DNA of 64,000 nucleotides, taken from assembly GCF_004005845.1 (NCBI RefSeq), contig NZ_SADE01000004.1:558001-622000 (forward strand), written 5' to 3'. Source of the DNA: Hwanghaeella grinnelliae. Lineage in GTDB: Bacteria; Pseudomonadota; Alphaproteobacteria; UBA8366; Aestuariispiraceae. The position numbers and the translations under genes were made by a program. Below are positions 52,448 to 61,295 of the stretch, piece after piece. Below the pieces are notes generated by a model, which was not told where the DNA came from, searched no databases, and saw only the letters and a list, made by a program, of their open reading frames with translations. How positions within the stretch are numbered: the stretch's first letter is position 1; every line of letters starts with the position of its first letter.

Positions 52448-53344
52448 ATGTATGAAGCATTCTTTGGCTTGAAGGAGAAACCGTTCTCTATTCAGCCTGA
52501 TCCAGACTATATGTTCTGGAGCAAAGCACATTCGCTTGCTTTCGCCATGATCGAATACGGGATCATGAACCGTGCCGGCTTTACCGTGATCACCGGTGAA
52601 ATCGGTAGCGGCAAGACGACCCTGATCAGGCACCTGCTGAATAACTTGGGTGAAGAAGTTACCGTTGGCCTGGTCTCGAATGCGTATGAGAACCGCGGTG
52701 AACTCCTGCATTGGGTGCTGATGGCTTTCGGCAAACCCTATGAAGACAAGCCCGTGGTCGCCTTACATGCTCAATTCACTGAATTCTTGATCGAAGAATA
52801 TGCGGCCGGTCGCCGCACGATCCTAATTGTCGATGAAGCCCAGAACCTTGGGCCGCAGACCTTGGAAGAGCTTCGGATGCTCTCCAACATCAATGCGGAC
52901 AAGGACCAGTTGCTGCAGGTGATCCTGGTTGGGCAGCCGCAGTTGAAGCAGCTATTGCAGAGCCCCGAACTCGTACAATTCGCTCAGCGCATCGCGTCGG
53001 ATTTTCATCTTCGACCGTTCAATGTCGAGGAGACCGGGGACTATATCAATCACCGTCTGAAGCTTGGCGGCGCAACACGCGAAATCTTCACTAAAGCGGC
53101 GCGCGAACGGGTCGCCAAGGCCACGGATGGCATCCCACGTCTTATCAATGTCATCTGCGATACGGCGCTCGTGTATGGATTTTCCAGCGGTGTCGATACG
53201 ATTGACGTCGATATCATCGAGGAAATTATCCGTGACAAGGCGGAACACGGGATATTCGCCTATGACAAACCCCCTCGCGCTGAACAGGAACCCGACCAGA
53301 AATCGGTGTATTGGCGCCAGCACAAGGTTATCTCTATAGAATAG
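52448..53344 (+). CDS. Exosortase-system-associated AAA ATPase (ExeA/TIGR03015 type)
   Basis: 298-residue cytoplasmic AAA+ ATPase. N-terminal MYEAFFGLKEKPFSIQPDP is the ExeA-family opening; Walker A ITGEIGSGKTTL, Walker B TILIVDEAQNL, and arginine-containing sensor region FAQRIASDFHLRPF. The C-terminal helical lid contains TDGIPRLINVICDTALVYGF. Homologues accompany exosortase/EPS loci; a role in polymer assembly or regulation is inferred. It ends at the possible start of the next gene (TAG-TG overlap). Confidence 0.9.
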   Translation: MYEAFFGLKEKPFSIQPDPDYMFWSKAHSLAFAMIEYGIMNRAGFTVITGEIGSGKTTLIRHLLNNLGEEVTVGLVSNAYENRGELLHWVLMAFGKPYEDKPVVALHAQFTEFLIEEYAAGRRTILIVDEAQNLGPQTLEELRMLSNINADKDQLLQVILVGQPQLKQLLQSPELVQFAQRIASDFHLRPFNVEETGDYINHRLKLGGATREIFTKAARERVAKATDGIPRLINVICDTALVYGFSSGVDTIDVDIIEEIIRDKAEHGIFAYDKPPRAEQEPDQKSVYWRQHKVISIE

Positions 53345-53424
53345 TGTGCTCCCGCGGAAAGCTGGAGGAGGGAACCGAAATAAGTTCCTCCACGGCGGGG
53401 GATGGAACTTTGGGGGAAGATATC

Positions 53425-55155
53425 TTGCCATTCGCGAGCATGCAGACCATTGGAGAGAGCTGGCGCTGTCGGACCGGTATAGCGCCAAGCCTCAAGTGGT
53501 TTCTGCGCGCTGTCTCAGCAGTGGGTGTTGTCGCAATCTTGGCCGCGCCGGTGGCGAATGCGCAAAACTCTTCTCCCTCGGTCAGTGTTTTCGACATGCC
53601 GCGCGCTCAACAAGCACAATTGGCGTTGGCCAGCCTTCTTCGATCCGGGGAATTCGACAAAGCAGAACTGGCCGCGCGGAAAATTCTGAGCCGTTTCCCC
53701 ACCCTGCCGTTCCCGAATTTTGTCGCTGCTTTCACCTCCGCTCGAAAGGGTGATGGGGCAGCCGCTTTAACAAGCCTTGAGACGGCGGCTGACAACGGAT
53801 TTCAGGATTTGACCGCATTGGAGCAAAATGCGGCCTTTGATATTATTCGCGCAGACCCAAGATTCGTGGCTTTGCTCGAACGAGCCAAAACAAAGCCGCC
53901 GGCGACCTCAAACATCAATTCTGAAATTGAACCAGCCCCCATTCAGGGTGGGGTCGGCATGGTCACGGACAAAAATACGGCCTGGGATCCGCGGCTTAAC
54001 CTGCTGAAAGCCAGTTTTGCATTTGGGTCGAAATTGTTCGCGTCACGGATCGTCGATGCCGGCAAAAACGATCCCGCAGGCCGTTTGTTGAACGACCTAT
54101 ACCGTGCTGGCGAAGCCGCTGGAAACATCGGCGACCTGTATGACAATCGCGATCGTGACCATTCGCAAGTGGCGATGAAACGCGTTCCGCAGGTCAGCTA
54201 TGTTGAATATGGCAACAAGGCCAAGCAGGCCGGTTTGGATTTCGGGTTCAACAGCACGATCTTTTTCAATGCGCCGACATACGGAAATTCTTCGGTCGGC
54301 GTGAAAGGATTGTACAGCGTGGCCCGCTTTGCCCTGGGCAATGCGCGGGAGGCCGGCATTCTCTATCTTCAGTATCGTTCCAATCACCTCTACATTTATC
54401 CGTCGGTAAGGGACCATGCGCCGTTCAAGGTCGACCGGTTCCCGGCGAATATCCCTTACTACTTGGTCAGCCGCGGCAAATCCGGTTCAGATTGGCCCTT
54501 CATGCTGGCGGTGGCCAATATAATGGCGGCCTTCAAACCCGAGGTTAAGAAGCATCTGGTCGAAAACAATTTGCTGATGCCGACGGTGCAAATGGTTTTT
54601 CGGCGTGGGCAGGACATTGTCGCGAAGCCTTCCGATTATCTTTTGCCGACGGCCCACCCAACCGTATTCGACGGCAAGCAGATTAATCGTGAGAAAATGG
54701 TCCGTCTGGCCAATTCGCTACAGATCGGCGACATCCCACCGATGGTTGTTCTAAAGGTCTTGCAGGAAAGTGACGTCTCAGCGCCGGCGGGTAGGGGGAA
54801 CAGCAAGGGGGTGGTCTTCGATACGCCAAGTGCCATTGCCCGCGCTGTCACGACTGCAGGAGAGCCTAAAAGTTTGACGGTGAGCGTAGAAGAAACCGCT
54901 GGTGTATCCGATGGGGGGCTGACGTTTCATTGGGTTGTCTTGGAAGGGGACCCGGCGAAAGTAAAGATCGCGCCTAGAAATGCCGCAGGGACGACTGTCG
55001 AGATTACAGCTTCGTGGCAAGGACGGCACGACTCTACAGCGACACCGGGGATTAAGAGCGACCGGATCGATATCGGCGTGTTCGCGCAGCGTGGGAACCA
55101 TTTCTCCGCACCCGCGATTATTTCCGTTGCGAATATTAAAAATGATGACGATTGA
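53425..55155 (+). CDS. Secreted TPR-like/Ig-like protein of EPS locus, unknown
   Basis: About 576 residues from the TTG at 53425 (GGGGGAAG 5-6 bases upstream); alternatives are the ATG at 53440, which has a poorer site, and earlier starts overlapping the ATPase. A signal peptide (LRAVSAVGVVAILAAPVANA) precedes a helical TPR-like region about residues 50-160 (AQLALASLLRSGEFDKAELAARK). The middle has a VQMVFRRGQDIVAKPSDYLLPTAHPTVFD stretch typical of LysM-free surface proteins; the end is an Ig/PKD-like beta domain (LTVSVEETAGVSDGGLTFHW). No catalytic motif. It sits between the AAA ATPase and the polymerase, so an EPS role is likely but unspecified. Confidence 0.7.
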   Translation: MPFASMQTIGESWRCRTGIAPSLKWFLRAVSAVGVVAILAAPVANAQNSSPSVSVFDMPRAQQAQLALASLLRSGEFDKAELAARKILSRFPTLPFPNFVAAFTSARKGDGAAALTSLETAADNGFQDLTALEQNAAFDIIRADPRFVALLERAKTKPPATSNINSEIEPAPIQGGVGMVTDKNTAWDPRLNLLKASFAFGSKLFASRIVDAGKNDPAGRLLNDLYRAGEAAGNIGDLYDNRDRDHSQVAMKRVPQVSYVEYGNKAKQAGLDFGFNSTIFFNAPTYGNSSVGVKGLYSVARFALGNAREAGILYLQYRSNHLYIYPSVRDHAPFKVDRFPANIPYYLVSRGKSGSDWPFMLAVANIMAAFKPEVKKHLVENNLLMPTVQMVFRRGQDIVAKPSDYLLPTAHPTVFDGKQINREKMVRLANSLQIGDIPPMVVLKVLQESDVSAPAGRGNSKGVVFDTPSAIARAVTTAGEPKSLTVSVEETAGVSDGGLTFHWVVLEGDPAKVKIAPRNAAGTTVEITASWQGRHDSTATPGIKSDRIDIGVFAQRGNHFSAPAIISVANIKNDDD

Positions 55156-55241
55156 AATCCCGCCGCGTCAAACAGGCGATCGATTTGGCGATCTTCCCTG
55201 TCAGCTCGGTTGCGGCGTAGTCGCGGGCCCTGGAACGCAGT

Positions 55242-56744
55242 ATGGCGCATAGAACCGAAATGAATGACGGTACAGAAAAACGGGTGCCTGACAGACCGCG
55301 TCCCCCGGCATTCCTGCCGCCGAACGATAAAGCCAAGGATTCGAAGGCGGCGAAGGCCTCCATTCTAATTCCTATCTTCATCCTTCTGCTGATTATTCCT
55401 GTCGCCCCTCGCGTGGGGACTTTTCGTGTATCCCCGTATTTGATCGTGCTCGTGCTTTTGTTCTTCCCGTGTTTCTTCAAATGGGTTTCGGGCAAAGCCG
55501 GAAAGATGAATGTTGTCGACTTCATGATCGTTGGGACGACGATTTGGCAGTCTTTGGCAATGATCGTCAGTGCCGGCTTCGGCATGGTGATTGAACCGGT
55601 CGGAATTATTTTTCTGCAAGTGATGGGGGCATATCTCATCGGCCGAACGATGGTTCGCAACGCAGACGCTTTCATTACCGTGGTAAAGGCGCATTTGGGC
55701 GCAGTCGCTATCATGCTGCCTTTTGCGGTTATGGAAACTTTAACGGCCCGGCCGTTCTTCGTAATGCTGTTTCAGCCAACGGGCGTTGCGTTCTTCAACG
55801 TGCCGAAGCCACCGAGACTTGGTTTGGATCAAGTCCAAGGCGGGTTTGAGCATCCCATCCTCTATGGCGTGTTTTGCGCCTCGGGTTTCGCGCTTGTCTT
55901 TTTCGGCCTAAAGCACTGGAAAACAATTTATCGGTTGGGCGCGATCGGTGTGATCGGGCTATCCACCTTCGTATCCCTATCAACCGGTGCTTTGCTCGTC
56001 CTGACAACGCAAATGGGGCTTATTTCGTGGGGGTGGTTGTTTCGCAAAAATCCGTCGCGGTGGAAGATCCTCGGCTTTCTCACGGCTTCCGGTTATATCA
56101 TCATCGACATGCTGTCCAACCGGACGCCCTTCCATGTTTTCGTCGATTATATGACGTTCAACCAAGGCAACGCGTATAACAGAATTCAGATTTGGCAATT
56201 CGGTACGGCGGAAGTTGCGAGGCATCCGATATTCGGGCTTGGGCTGTATTCCGGAAATTGGGTCCGCGCTTGGTATATGAGTGCCAGCATGGACAACTTC
56301 TGGCTGGTGATCGCGGTACGTTACGGTCTGCCTGCATTGATTTTCCTCATCGGCGCACTGGTATTCCTGTTGTTCAAGGCAGGGGCCCGACGGGAGCTTA
56401 GCGAACGCGTAACGAATATACGGTTGGGGGTCGCAATCTCGCTCGTCGGGATATTCTTCGGCATCAGCAGCGTGCATTTGTGGAACGCGTCATTTGTTTG
56501 GTTCATGTTCCTGATCGGCAGCAGCGTTTGGTTGCTCGAAGAGGGCAAAAGTGCAAAACAGGTGAAAATTGAAGAGCGGCTTCGCGCAGAAGAAGAGAGC
56601 CAACAGAATAGAAGAAAAAAGGCCGGTCCCGCTGGTAAGGCCGGTCCCCCTGGTAAGGCCGGTCCCCCTGGTAAGGCAGGACCTGCAAAACAACGGCCGG
56701 GCCAGTCTGGTGATATGGTGCCCCAGCCGCCTTTCCGCCGATGA
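55242..56744 (+). CDS. O-antigen ligase/polymerase-like membrane protein with collagen-like tail
   Basis: 500 residues, about 10-11 TM helices. The conserved large periplasmic loop with GGFEHPILYGVF and FLSTGALLVLTTQMGL resembles the O-antigen ligase/Wzy family, so it may polymerise or ligate EPS repeat units. The C-terminus (about residues 455-480) is a collagen-like run of Gly-X-Y triplets (KAGPAGKAGPPGKAGPPG) encoded by three near-perfect 18-base repeats, followed by a basic tail ending PQPPFRR. Such a tail is unusual for the family. It lies 86 bases after the previous gene and just before a GT2. Confidence 0.85.
   Translation: MAHRTEMNDGTEKRVPDRPRPPAFLPPNDKAKDSKAAKASILIPIFILLLIIPVAPRVGTFRVSPYLIVLVLLFFPCFFKWVSGKAGKMNVVDFMIVGTTIWQSLAMIVSAGFGMVIEPVGIIFLQVMGAYLIGRTMVRNADAFITVVKAHLGAVAIMLPFAVMETLTARPFFVMLFQPTGVAFFNVPKPPRLGLDQVQGGFEHPILYGVFCASGFALVFFGLKHWKTIYRLGAIGVIGLSTFVSLSTGALLVLTTQMGLISWGWLFRKNPSRWKILGFLTASGYIIIDMLSNRTPFHVFVDYMTFNQGNAYNRIQIWQFGTAEVARHPIFGLGLYSGNWVRAWYMSASMDNFWLVIAVRYGLPALIFLIGALVFLLFKAGARRELSERVTNIRLGVAISLVGIFFGISSVHLWNASFVWFMFLIGSSVWLLEEGKSAKQVKIEERLRAEEESQQNRRKKAGPAGKAGPPGKAGPPGKAGPAKQRPGQSGDMVPQPPFRR
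56621..56690 (+). repeat. 18-base tandem repeat encoding collagen-like triplets
   Basis: Three consecutive units GGCCGGTCCCCCTGGTAA (first copy with CGC for CCC) at 56621, 56639 and 56657, then a degenerate fourth. Each unit encodes two triplets of the AGPPGK type. Copy number may vary between strains. Confidence 0.85.
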
Positions 56745-56771
56745 TCGATTTTGGACAATGGGTGTCGCGCT

Positions 56772-57671
56772 ATGACGACTGATGACCTGGTTTCTGTAAT
56801 CATCCCTGTCTTCAACCGCGAGAAAACAATCAGGGCTGCGGTCGACAGCGTGCTATTGCAGAGCCACGGCAACATTGAAGTTCTCGTCGTAGACGATTGT
56901 TCCAGCGACCGAACGCGTGAAGTTGTTGAGGCCATTCCCGACAAGCGCGTCCGTTTGATACCACGGGAAAAAAACGGCGGCGCCGGGGCGGCGCGGAATG
57001 CGGGCATCGCAGCCGCCAAAGGGGACTACATCGCGTTCCAGGACAGCGACGACCTTTGGCTTCCGGGCAAGTTGGAAAGGCAGATCGAGGTCTTCAAGGA
57101 AGCGCCGGATAAAGTCGGCGTCGTCTTCGGCGGCAAGATCCTGTATGGCCGCGATTCTCAACACAATTACGGAATGGGCAAAGTCGCCTATGCGCCGCCG
57201 CCCGTCACGACGGAACTGTATTCCTTCCCCCGGTATGCGGATTTGTTGATCAACAATCGGGTGAGTATGCAAACCGCCATGTTCAAACGGTCGAAGATTA
57301 ACCTGGAATATTGGTTCGACCCCCGACTGCGGTTTGATGAGGATTGGGAATTCACGACCCGCCTGGCGCGGGGGACCACCATTATGGAAGTGCTTGAACC
57401 CTATGTCGTGGCTTTCATTTCCGACGATAGTATTTCGGTCCACCGTAAACCACGGTTCTCGCGGGCGACGCTGGCCGTGCTCAGAAATCACCGTTCGGAA
57501 CTCGCTGGGTTGACGCAACAGTCGGCCTTGCTTCGCTATCGCCTTGGCGCATCGCTGCAACGCTCAGGGCGTCCCCGGCTGGGACGGCGTTTCATCTTCC
57601 AGGCATGCCTGTTATCGCCGTTTCAGCCCAAGTGGTGGGCAAAGTACCTTATTTCGTTTGGCGTGCGGTAA
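56772..57671 (+). CDS. Glycosyltransferase family 2
   Basis: 299 residues from the ATG at 56772 (a TTG at 56751 is an alternative). VSVIIPVFNREKTIRAAVDS, VVDDCSSDRTREV and the metal-binding DSDD (IAFQDSDDLWLPGKLERQ) define GT-A/GT2. Later RFDEDWEFTTRLARG supplies the catalytic ED region. It follows the polymerase gene after 27 bases and is probably in the same operon. Linkage specificity is unknown. Confidence 0.9.
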   Translation: MTTDDLVSVIIPVFNREKTIRAAVDSVLLQSHGNIEVLVVDDCSSDRTREVVEAIPDKRVRLIPREKNGGAGAARNAGIAAAKGDYIAFQDSDDLWLPGKLERQIEVFKEAPDKVGVVFGGKILYGRDSQHNYGMGKVAYAPPPVTTELYSFPRYADLLINNRVSMQTAMFKRSKINLEYWFDPRLRFDEDWEFTTRLARGTTIMEVLEPYVVAFISDDSISVHRKPRFSRATLAVLRNHRSELAGLTQQSALLRYRLGASLQRSGRPRLGRRFIFQACLLSPFQPKWWAKYLISFGVR

Positions 57672-57674
57672 TTG

Positions 57675-59480
57675 TCATGCATCCCGCCTGGCGAGGTCAG
57701 GTCTTCTAAATCGCAAAAACAGAATACCCAGCGCCAGTATGATGGCAGCAAGACCGCCAACTGCTGATCCAATCCGTTCGGCCTTGGACGTGCGCATTTT
57801 CAGCGTGTATTCGCCGCTACCCTTCGGCAAGTCGACGGAAAGAAGTCCAGTTGCCCGGTCCGGATAGGTCGCCAATCGGGTGTCATCGGCGGACGAGGTG
57901 AATTCCCAGAGCGGGAAGTAGGATTGTTTCAGCACCAGGGTTACCGGAGCAGTCAAGCGGGCTGATACGGACAGCCGGTCCGGCCATTCGGGTGTTACGG
58001 TTAGGTCCTCGACGGCATCAAGAGGCCTGTTTGTCAGTCGCTCCGGCAAATTGGCGAGTTGTTCTGTATAAGCGAGGTAAGCCCGGTGGAAGTTCCCGTC
58101 GTTGGCGTCAAGGTGCTGCCGCATCGACGCGCTGTTCCGCACACTCGGAAGAACATATTCCGGCGCCTGAACGCAGCAGGATGTAAACTCTGCTTCCCGC
58201 CAGTCCATCAATTCCGGCTTGGTCTTTTGGACGACAAACCAGCTCATACCGGCCGCATAGACCGCAAGCACGGCAAAAAAGCCCACAAGTATCCTGTCCG
58301 CAGCCACAAGGCGGGTAACGAAGCGCGCGCGGTTGAGCGCAAGGACCCCGATAGTTGCTGTTAGGAAATCTATGCAGGATCCGAGGCGCCAGGGGAATTG
58401 GACCTTCCGAAAAAACTCCATGTTCTCCCATATCCAGGTTGTCAGTTCGGTCAGAAATATCAGACAGGGAAGAAGAGCCCATAATGCGGAGATCGAAACG
58501 CGCTCGGACGTCAGGAACGGGCGTCTTGCCTCTGCCGATGGCCTTGGGAAGCGAAGTCCAAAATGAAGCGCAAGGGCCAGGGCGCAGGGAAGAAGAATGA
58601 ATACGGTGACCATCGTAGCAAAAGGGGTAAAAAACAGACCGTCTGGCAGCAGCCAAGTTTCAGGCAGAAAATGTTCTCCTTCGGACCAGGCATCTTTGTG
58701 CAAATGCTTCCGAAGCAGGATGGCGGGAATTACATAGGGGCTTGCCAGTAGAACACCGCCGATACCGATAAAGGCCAAGCGCAGCATAGCTTTCAGGATA
58801 GATGCGCGGAAAAAGGATGCCGTATAGGCCACCATTGGCAGCACGGCTAAAAGCGCGCTGGGCAAATGCGAGTAAACCAACGCGGTATAACCGAGGAGAG
58901 CGGCGAGGGTGCAGCGGCCTTTTCCCTGATTATTCTGAATACCCCAGAAGATCAGAGGCAGCCAAACATAGGCCATACATTCGCCGATCGCATTGCGAAG
59001 TTGCAGGTCGACAAAGTGATAAGGCAGCAGCATATAGGCGATGGCCCCAAGGACTGCCAAGCGTCTTTCGACCCACGCGCCAATCCAGATGTAGAAAGTC
59101 GCTGCGGAAAGAACCAGGATGACGCTATGTGTCAGCAGCAACCCGGTGTCGGCGTCTTCTGAGAACGACAAGACGGACAGCAGACTGTTCAGATAGAAGG
59201 GCAGGGGGGCGTAAAAATAGAAAATCGGTCCGCCCAATTTGTCCGGAAACGCGTAGAGCCAGCGCGGATACAATGTGTCGAGAGACAATTGGTCGCTGAA
59301 CGCATGCGCCCAGGGCACATTGTATTGGGCACTGTGGCCGTTGGGATAGCCGTAGTAGATCTGCGGGATAAGCGCGATGACAACAAATGTCGTTATAATT
59401 GCAACACAGAGCGCAGCGCTGCGGGCGCGCCGTATCGCGTGGGACCAGGGGACATGGAGAGACGGGCGGGTGTCTTCCAT
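57675..59480 (-). CDS. GT-C-like multi-spanning membrane protein (PTPS-related domain)
   Basis: 601 residues with about 11-12 TM helices and a C-terminal periplasmic beta domain (RLSVSARLTAPVTLVLKQSYFPLWEF). The N-terminal loop has PRWLYAFPDKLGGPIFYFYAPLP (a PRW...P...YAP pattern typical of the YfhO / 6-pyruvoyl-tetrahydropterin-synthase-related family PF10131), and the HFVDLQLRNAIGECMAYVWLPLIF helix follows. Such proteins are GT-C glycosyltransferase-like and use polyprenyl-linked sugars. It is convergent with the GT2 gene (3-base gap). Sugar and acceptor unknown. Confidence 0.75.
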   Translation of the reverse strand: MEDTRPSLHVPWSHAIRRARSAALCVAIITTFVVIALIPQIYYGYPNGHSAQYNVPWAHAFSDQLSLDTLYPRWLYAFPDKLGGPIFYFYAPLPFYLNSLLSVLSFSEDADTGLLLTHSVILVLSAATFYIWIGAWVERRLAVLGAIAYMLLPYHFVDLQLRNAIGECMAYVWLPLIFWGIQNNQGKGRCTLAALLGYTALVYSHLPSALLAVLPMVAYTASFFRASILKAMLRLAFIGIGGVLLASPYVIPAILLRKHLHKDAWSEGEHFLPETWLLPDGLFFTPFATMVTVFILLPCALALALHFGLRFPRPSAEARRPFLTSERVSISALWALLPCLIFLTELTTWIWENMEFFRKVQFPWRLGSCIDFLTATIGVLALNRARFVTRLVAADRILVGFFAVLAVYAAGMSWFVVQKTKPELMDWREAEFTSCCVQAPEYVLPSVRNSASMRQHLDANDGNFHRAYLAYTEQLANLPERLTNRPLDAVEDLTVTPEWPDRLSVSARLTAPVTLVLKQSYFPLWEFTSSADDTRLATYPDRATGLLSVDLPKGSGEYTLKMRTSKAERIGSAVGGLAAIILALGILFLRFRRPDLARRDA

Positions 59481-59843
59481 GCGGATGGGTCAGACTGCGC
59501 AATAGATGGATAATGCGTACAAGCTGAAGCCCCGATTCACAGAATATTTTGTAAAGTTTCCTCGTCCCTGAGATTTTCGAACAGCCACACAAACTGTTCA
59601 TTGAGCGACAGTTTGCCAGATACGGGCCGTATTATTGCGTGATATGCCCAAATACAGTTGGCATCGCACAACACTAGTCTTCAACCGTAGGCTAGCAGCG
59701 ACGTTTCTTCAGTTCAATAAAAAGAAGTATATTGTTTGTATATAACAACTTGATGATGCAATTGAGTTTTACTCGCGCAATTGCGGCAGCCGGGAAGCGG
59801 ATTGAAAAGCGAATGATACTAAGCGGGAAGGGGGAAAGCCCTG
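59481..59843. other. Noncoding region between minus-strand genes
   Basis: About 360 bases, AT-rich near 59690-59780. It is the region upstream of the GT-C gene and downstream of gtrA. No gene is recognised; a GGGGAA/TTCCCC inverted pair (59831-59852) runs across the gtrA stop but lacks a T tail. Confidence 0.45.
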
Positions 59844-60263
59844 CTATTCCCCAACTCGGCTTGGATCGAATTTGAATACTTTCGACGCAAACGTGTAGTT
59901 CCACACAAAAACGACAATTATCGACAAGGCTTTTGCAATCATCACATGCACGAAGGGCGAGAGCGAATAAATGAGTAGGGTTGAGAGCATGAGCCCACAT
60001 GCGCAAACCAGGAAGAACTTTACGAAATAACTAAAATCCCCATCGATGCGTTTGGATGTGGCAAAGGTCCATCTTTTATTGAGATTGTAACTGACCAACA
60101 CGGCTGTGCAGAATGCTATGGTGTTTGATACCAATGCGTTGGGCAAAACGTAATTGTAGAAAACATAAAACACTCCAAAATCCAAAACCGTGTTAAGGGC
60201 ACCTACACAGGCGAAACGAAACATGGGGACTAAGTGTTTTGCCTTTCTGATTGAATCAATCAT
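59844..60263 (-). CDS. GtrA family membrane protein
   Basis: 139 residues, four TM helices and very little loop, the standard GtrA layout (FRFACVGALNTVLDFGVFYVF, NLNKRWTFATSKRIDGDFSY, VVFVWNYTFASKVF). The NKRWTF segment is a family hallmark. GtrA proteins are thought to flip or help move polyprenyl-phosphate-linked sugars (e.g. glucose) across the inner membrane. It is divergent from a GtrB-like transferase 75 bases away, the natural functional partner. Confidence 0.9.
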   Translation of the reverse strand: MIDSIRKAKHLVPMFRFACVGALNTVLDFGVFYVFYNYVLPNALVSNTIAFCTAVLVSYNLNKRWTFATSKRIDGDFSYFVKFFLVCACGLMLSTLLIYSLSPFVHVMIAKALSIIVVFVWNYTFASKVFKFDPSRVGE

Positions 60264-60338
60264 CGTTCGCTTTTACTTTTCTTTAGTTGTAATGCCATTG
60301 ACAAACCGATTAATGCTTGTTCGGGGTGAGTTGATATA

Positions 60339-61295
60339 ATGAAAACTATTTCGATCGTTGTTCCAATGTACAACGAGGCAGAAGTATTGCCGAAAATGTA
60401 CTCGGAACTGACGGCAACAATCAACGCACTGGACTACGGTTTTGAAATCGTCCTTGTGAATGACGGTAGCCGTGACGACACAGTCCAAGAAGCCCTGAAA
60501 CTGGTTGAAAAAGACGAACGCGTACTTCTAGTGGACCTTAGCCGCAACTTCGGTAAGGAAATTGCGCTCACCGCTGGTTTGGACAAGGCGTCGGGCGATG
60601 CGGTCATTCCGATGGACGCTGACCTGCAAGACCCCCCTACGCTCATCCCGGATTTGGTCAAGAAATGGGAAGAGGGGTACCAGGTCGTTAACGCCAAGCG
60701 GATTTCCCGCGACGCCGACAGTTTTATGAAGCGCACCTCGGCAGCGATTTTCTATAGGCTTTTTAGAAAGTTGAGCGGAAAAACGGAGATCCCGGAGAAT
60801 GTCGGTGACTTCCGTTTGCTTGACCGCCAGGCGCTCGATTCTTTGCTGAGCATGCGGGAACACCACCGTTTCATGAAAGGCTTGTTCGCTTATGTCGGAT
60901 ATCGGCAGGCGACTGTCGAATACGAAAGGCCGATCCGAGCGGCGGGCGAAACGAAGTTCAATTATTGGAAACTGTGGAACTTCTCCTTGGAAGGGATCAC
61001 TTCGTTCTCCATCGCACCGTTGAAAGTTTCCACATATTTGGGAGTGGCGTCGGCGGCATTCGCTTTTCTGTACGGCATCTACATTTTTGTAAGAACGGTT
61101 TTGATCGGGGAGGACGTCCCCGGTTTTCCGACAATCGTTGTTCTTGTGACCTTCCTTGGCGGTGTGCAGCTGTTCTTCCTTGGCGTATTCGGGGAGTATA
61201 TGGGAAGAATGTTCAACGAAGTGAAAAACAGGCCGCTGTACTTTGTGGCGCGGGAATATAGGCAAACCAAGAATGACAATGGCGACAAAGAATGA
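60339..61295 (+). CDS. Polyprenyl-phosphate glycosyltransferase, GtrB/DPM1-like GT2
   Basis: 318 residues. GT2 domain MKTISIVVPMYNEAEVLPKMY, VNDGSRDDT, GLDKASGDAVIPMDADLQDPP (DAD metal site) and AGETKFNYWKLWNF; then two TM helices (about 235-255 and 265-290). Domain order and DLQDP match dolichol/undecaprenyl-phosphate sugar synthases such as GtrB and ArnC. It would load a sugar onto undecaprenyl phosphate for the GtrA/GT-C proteins. Its end overlaps the start region of the next GT-C gene. Confidence 0.92.
   Translation: MKTISIVVPMYNEAEVLPKMYSELTATINALDYGFEIVLVNDGSRDDTVQEALKLVEKDERVLLVDLSRNFGKEIALTAGLDKASGDAVIPMDADLQDPPTLIPDLVKKWEEGYQVVNAKRISRDADSFMKRTSAAIFYRLFRKLSGKTEIPENVGDFRLLDRQALDSLLSMREHHRFMKGLFAYVGYRQATVEYERPIRAAGETKFNYWKLWNFSLEGITSFSIAPLKVSTYLGVASAAFAFLYGIYIFVRTVLIGEDVPGFPTIVVLVTFLGGVQLFFLGVFGEYMGRMFNEVKNRPLYFVAREYRQTKNDNGDKE

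Noticed and set aside
56490-56693. Minus-strand frames with repeated TGTGLTR/YQGDRP-like units
   Set aside because: Antisense reading of the collagen-like 18-base repeat in the polymerase gene, not separate genes.
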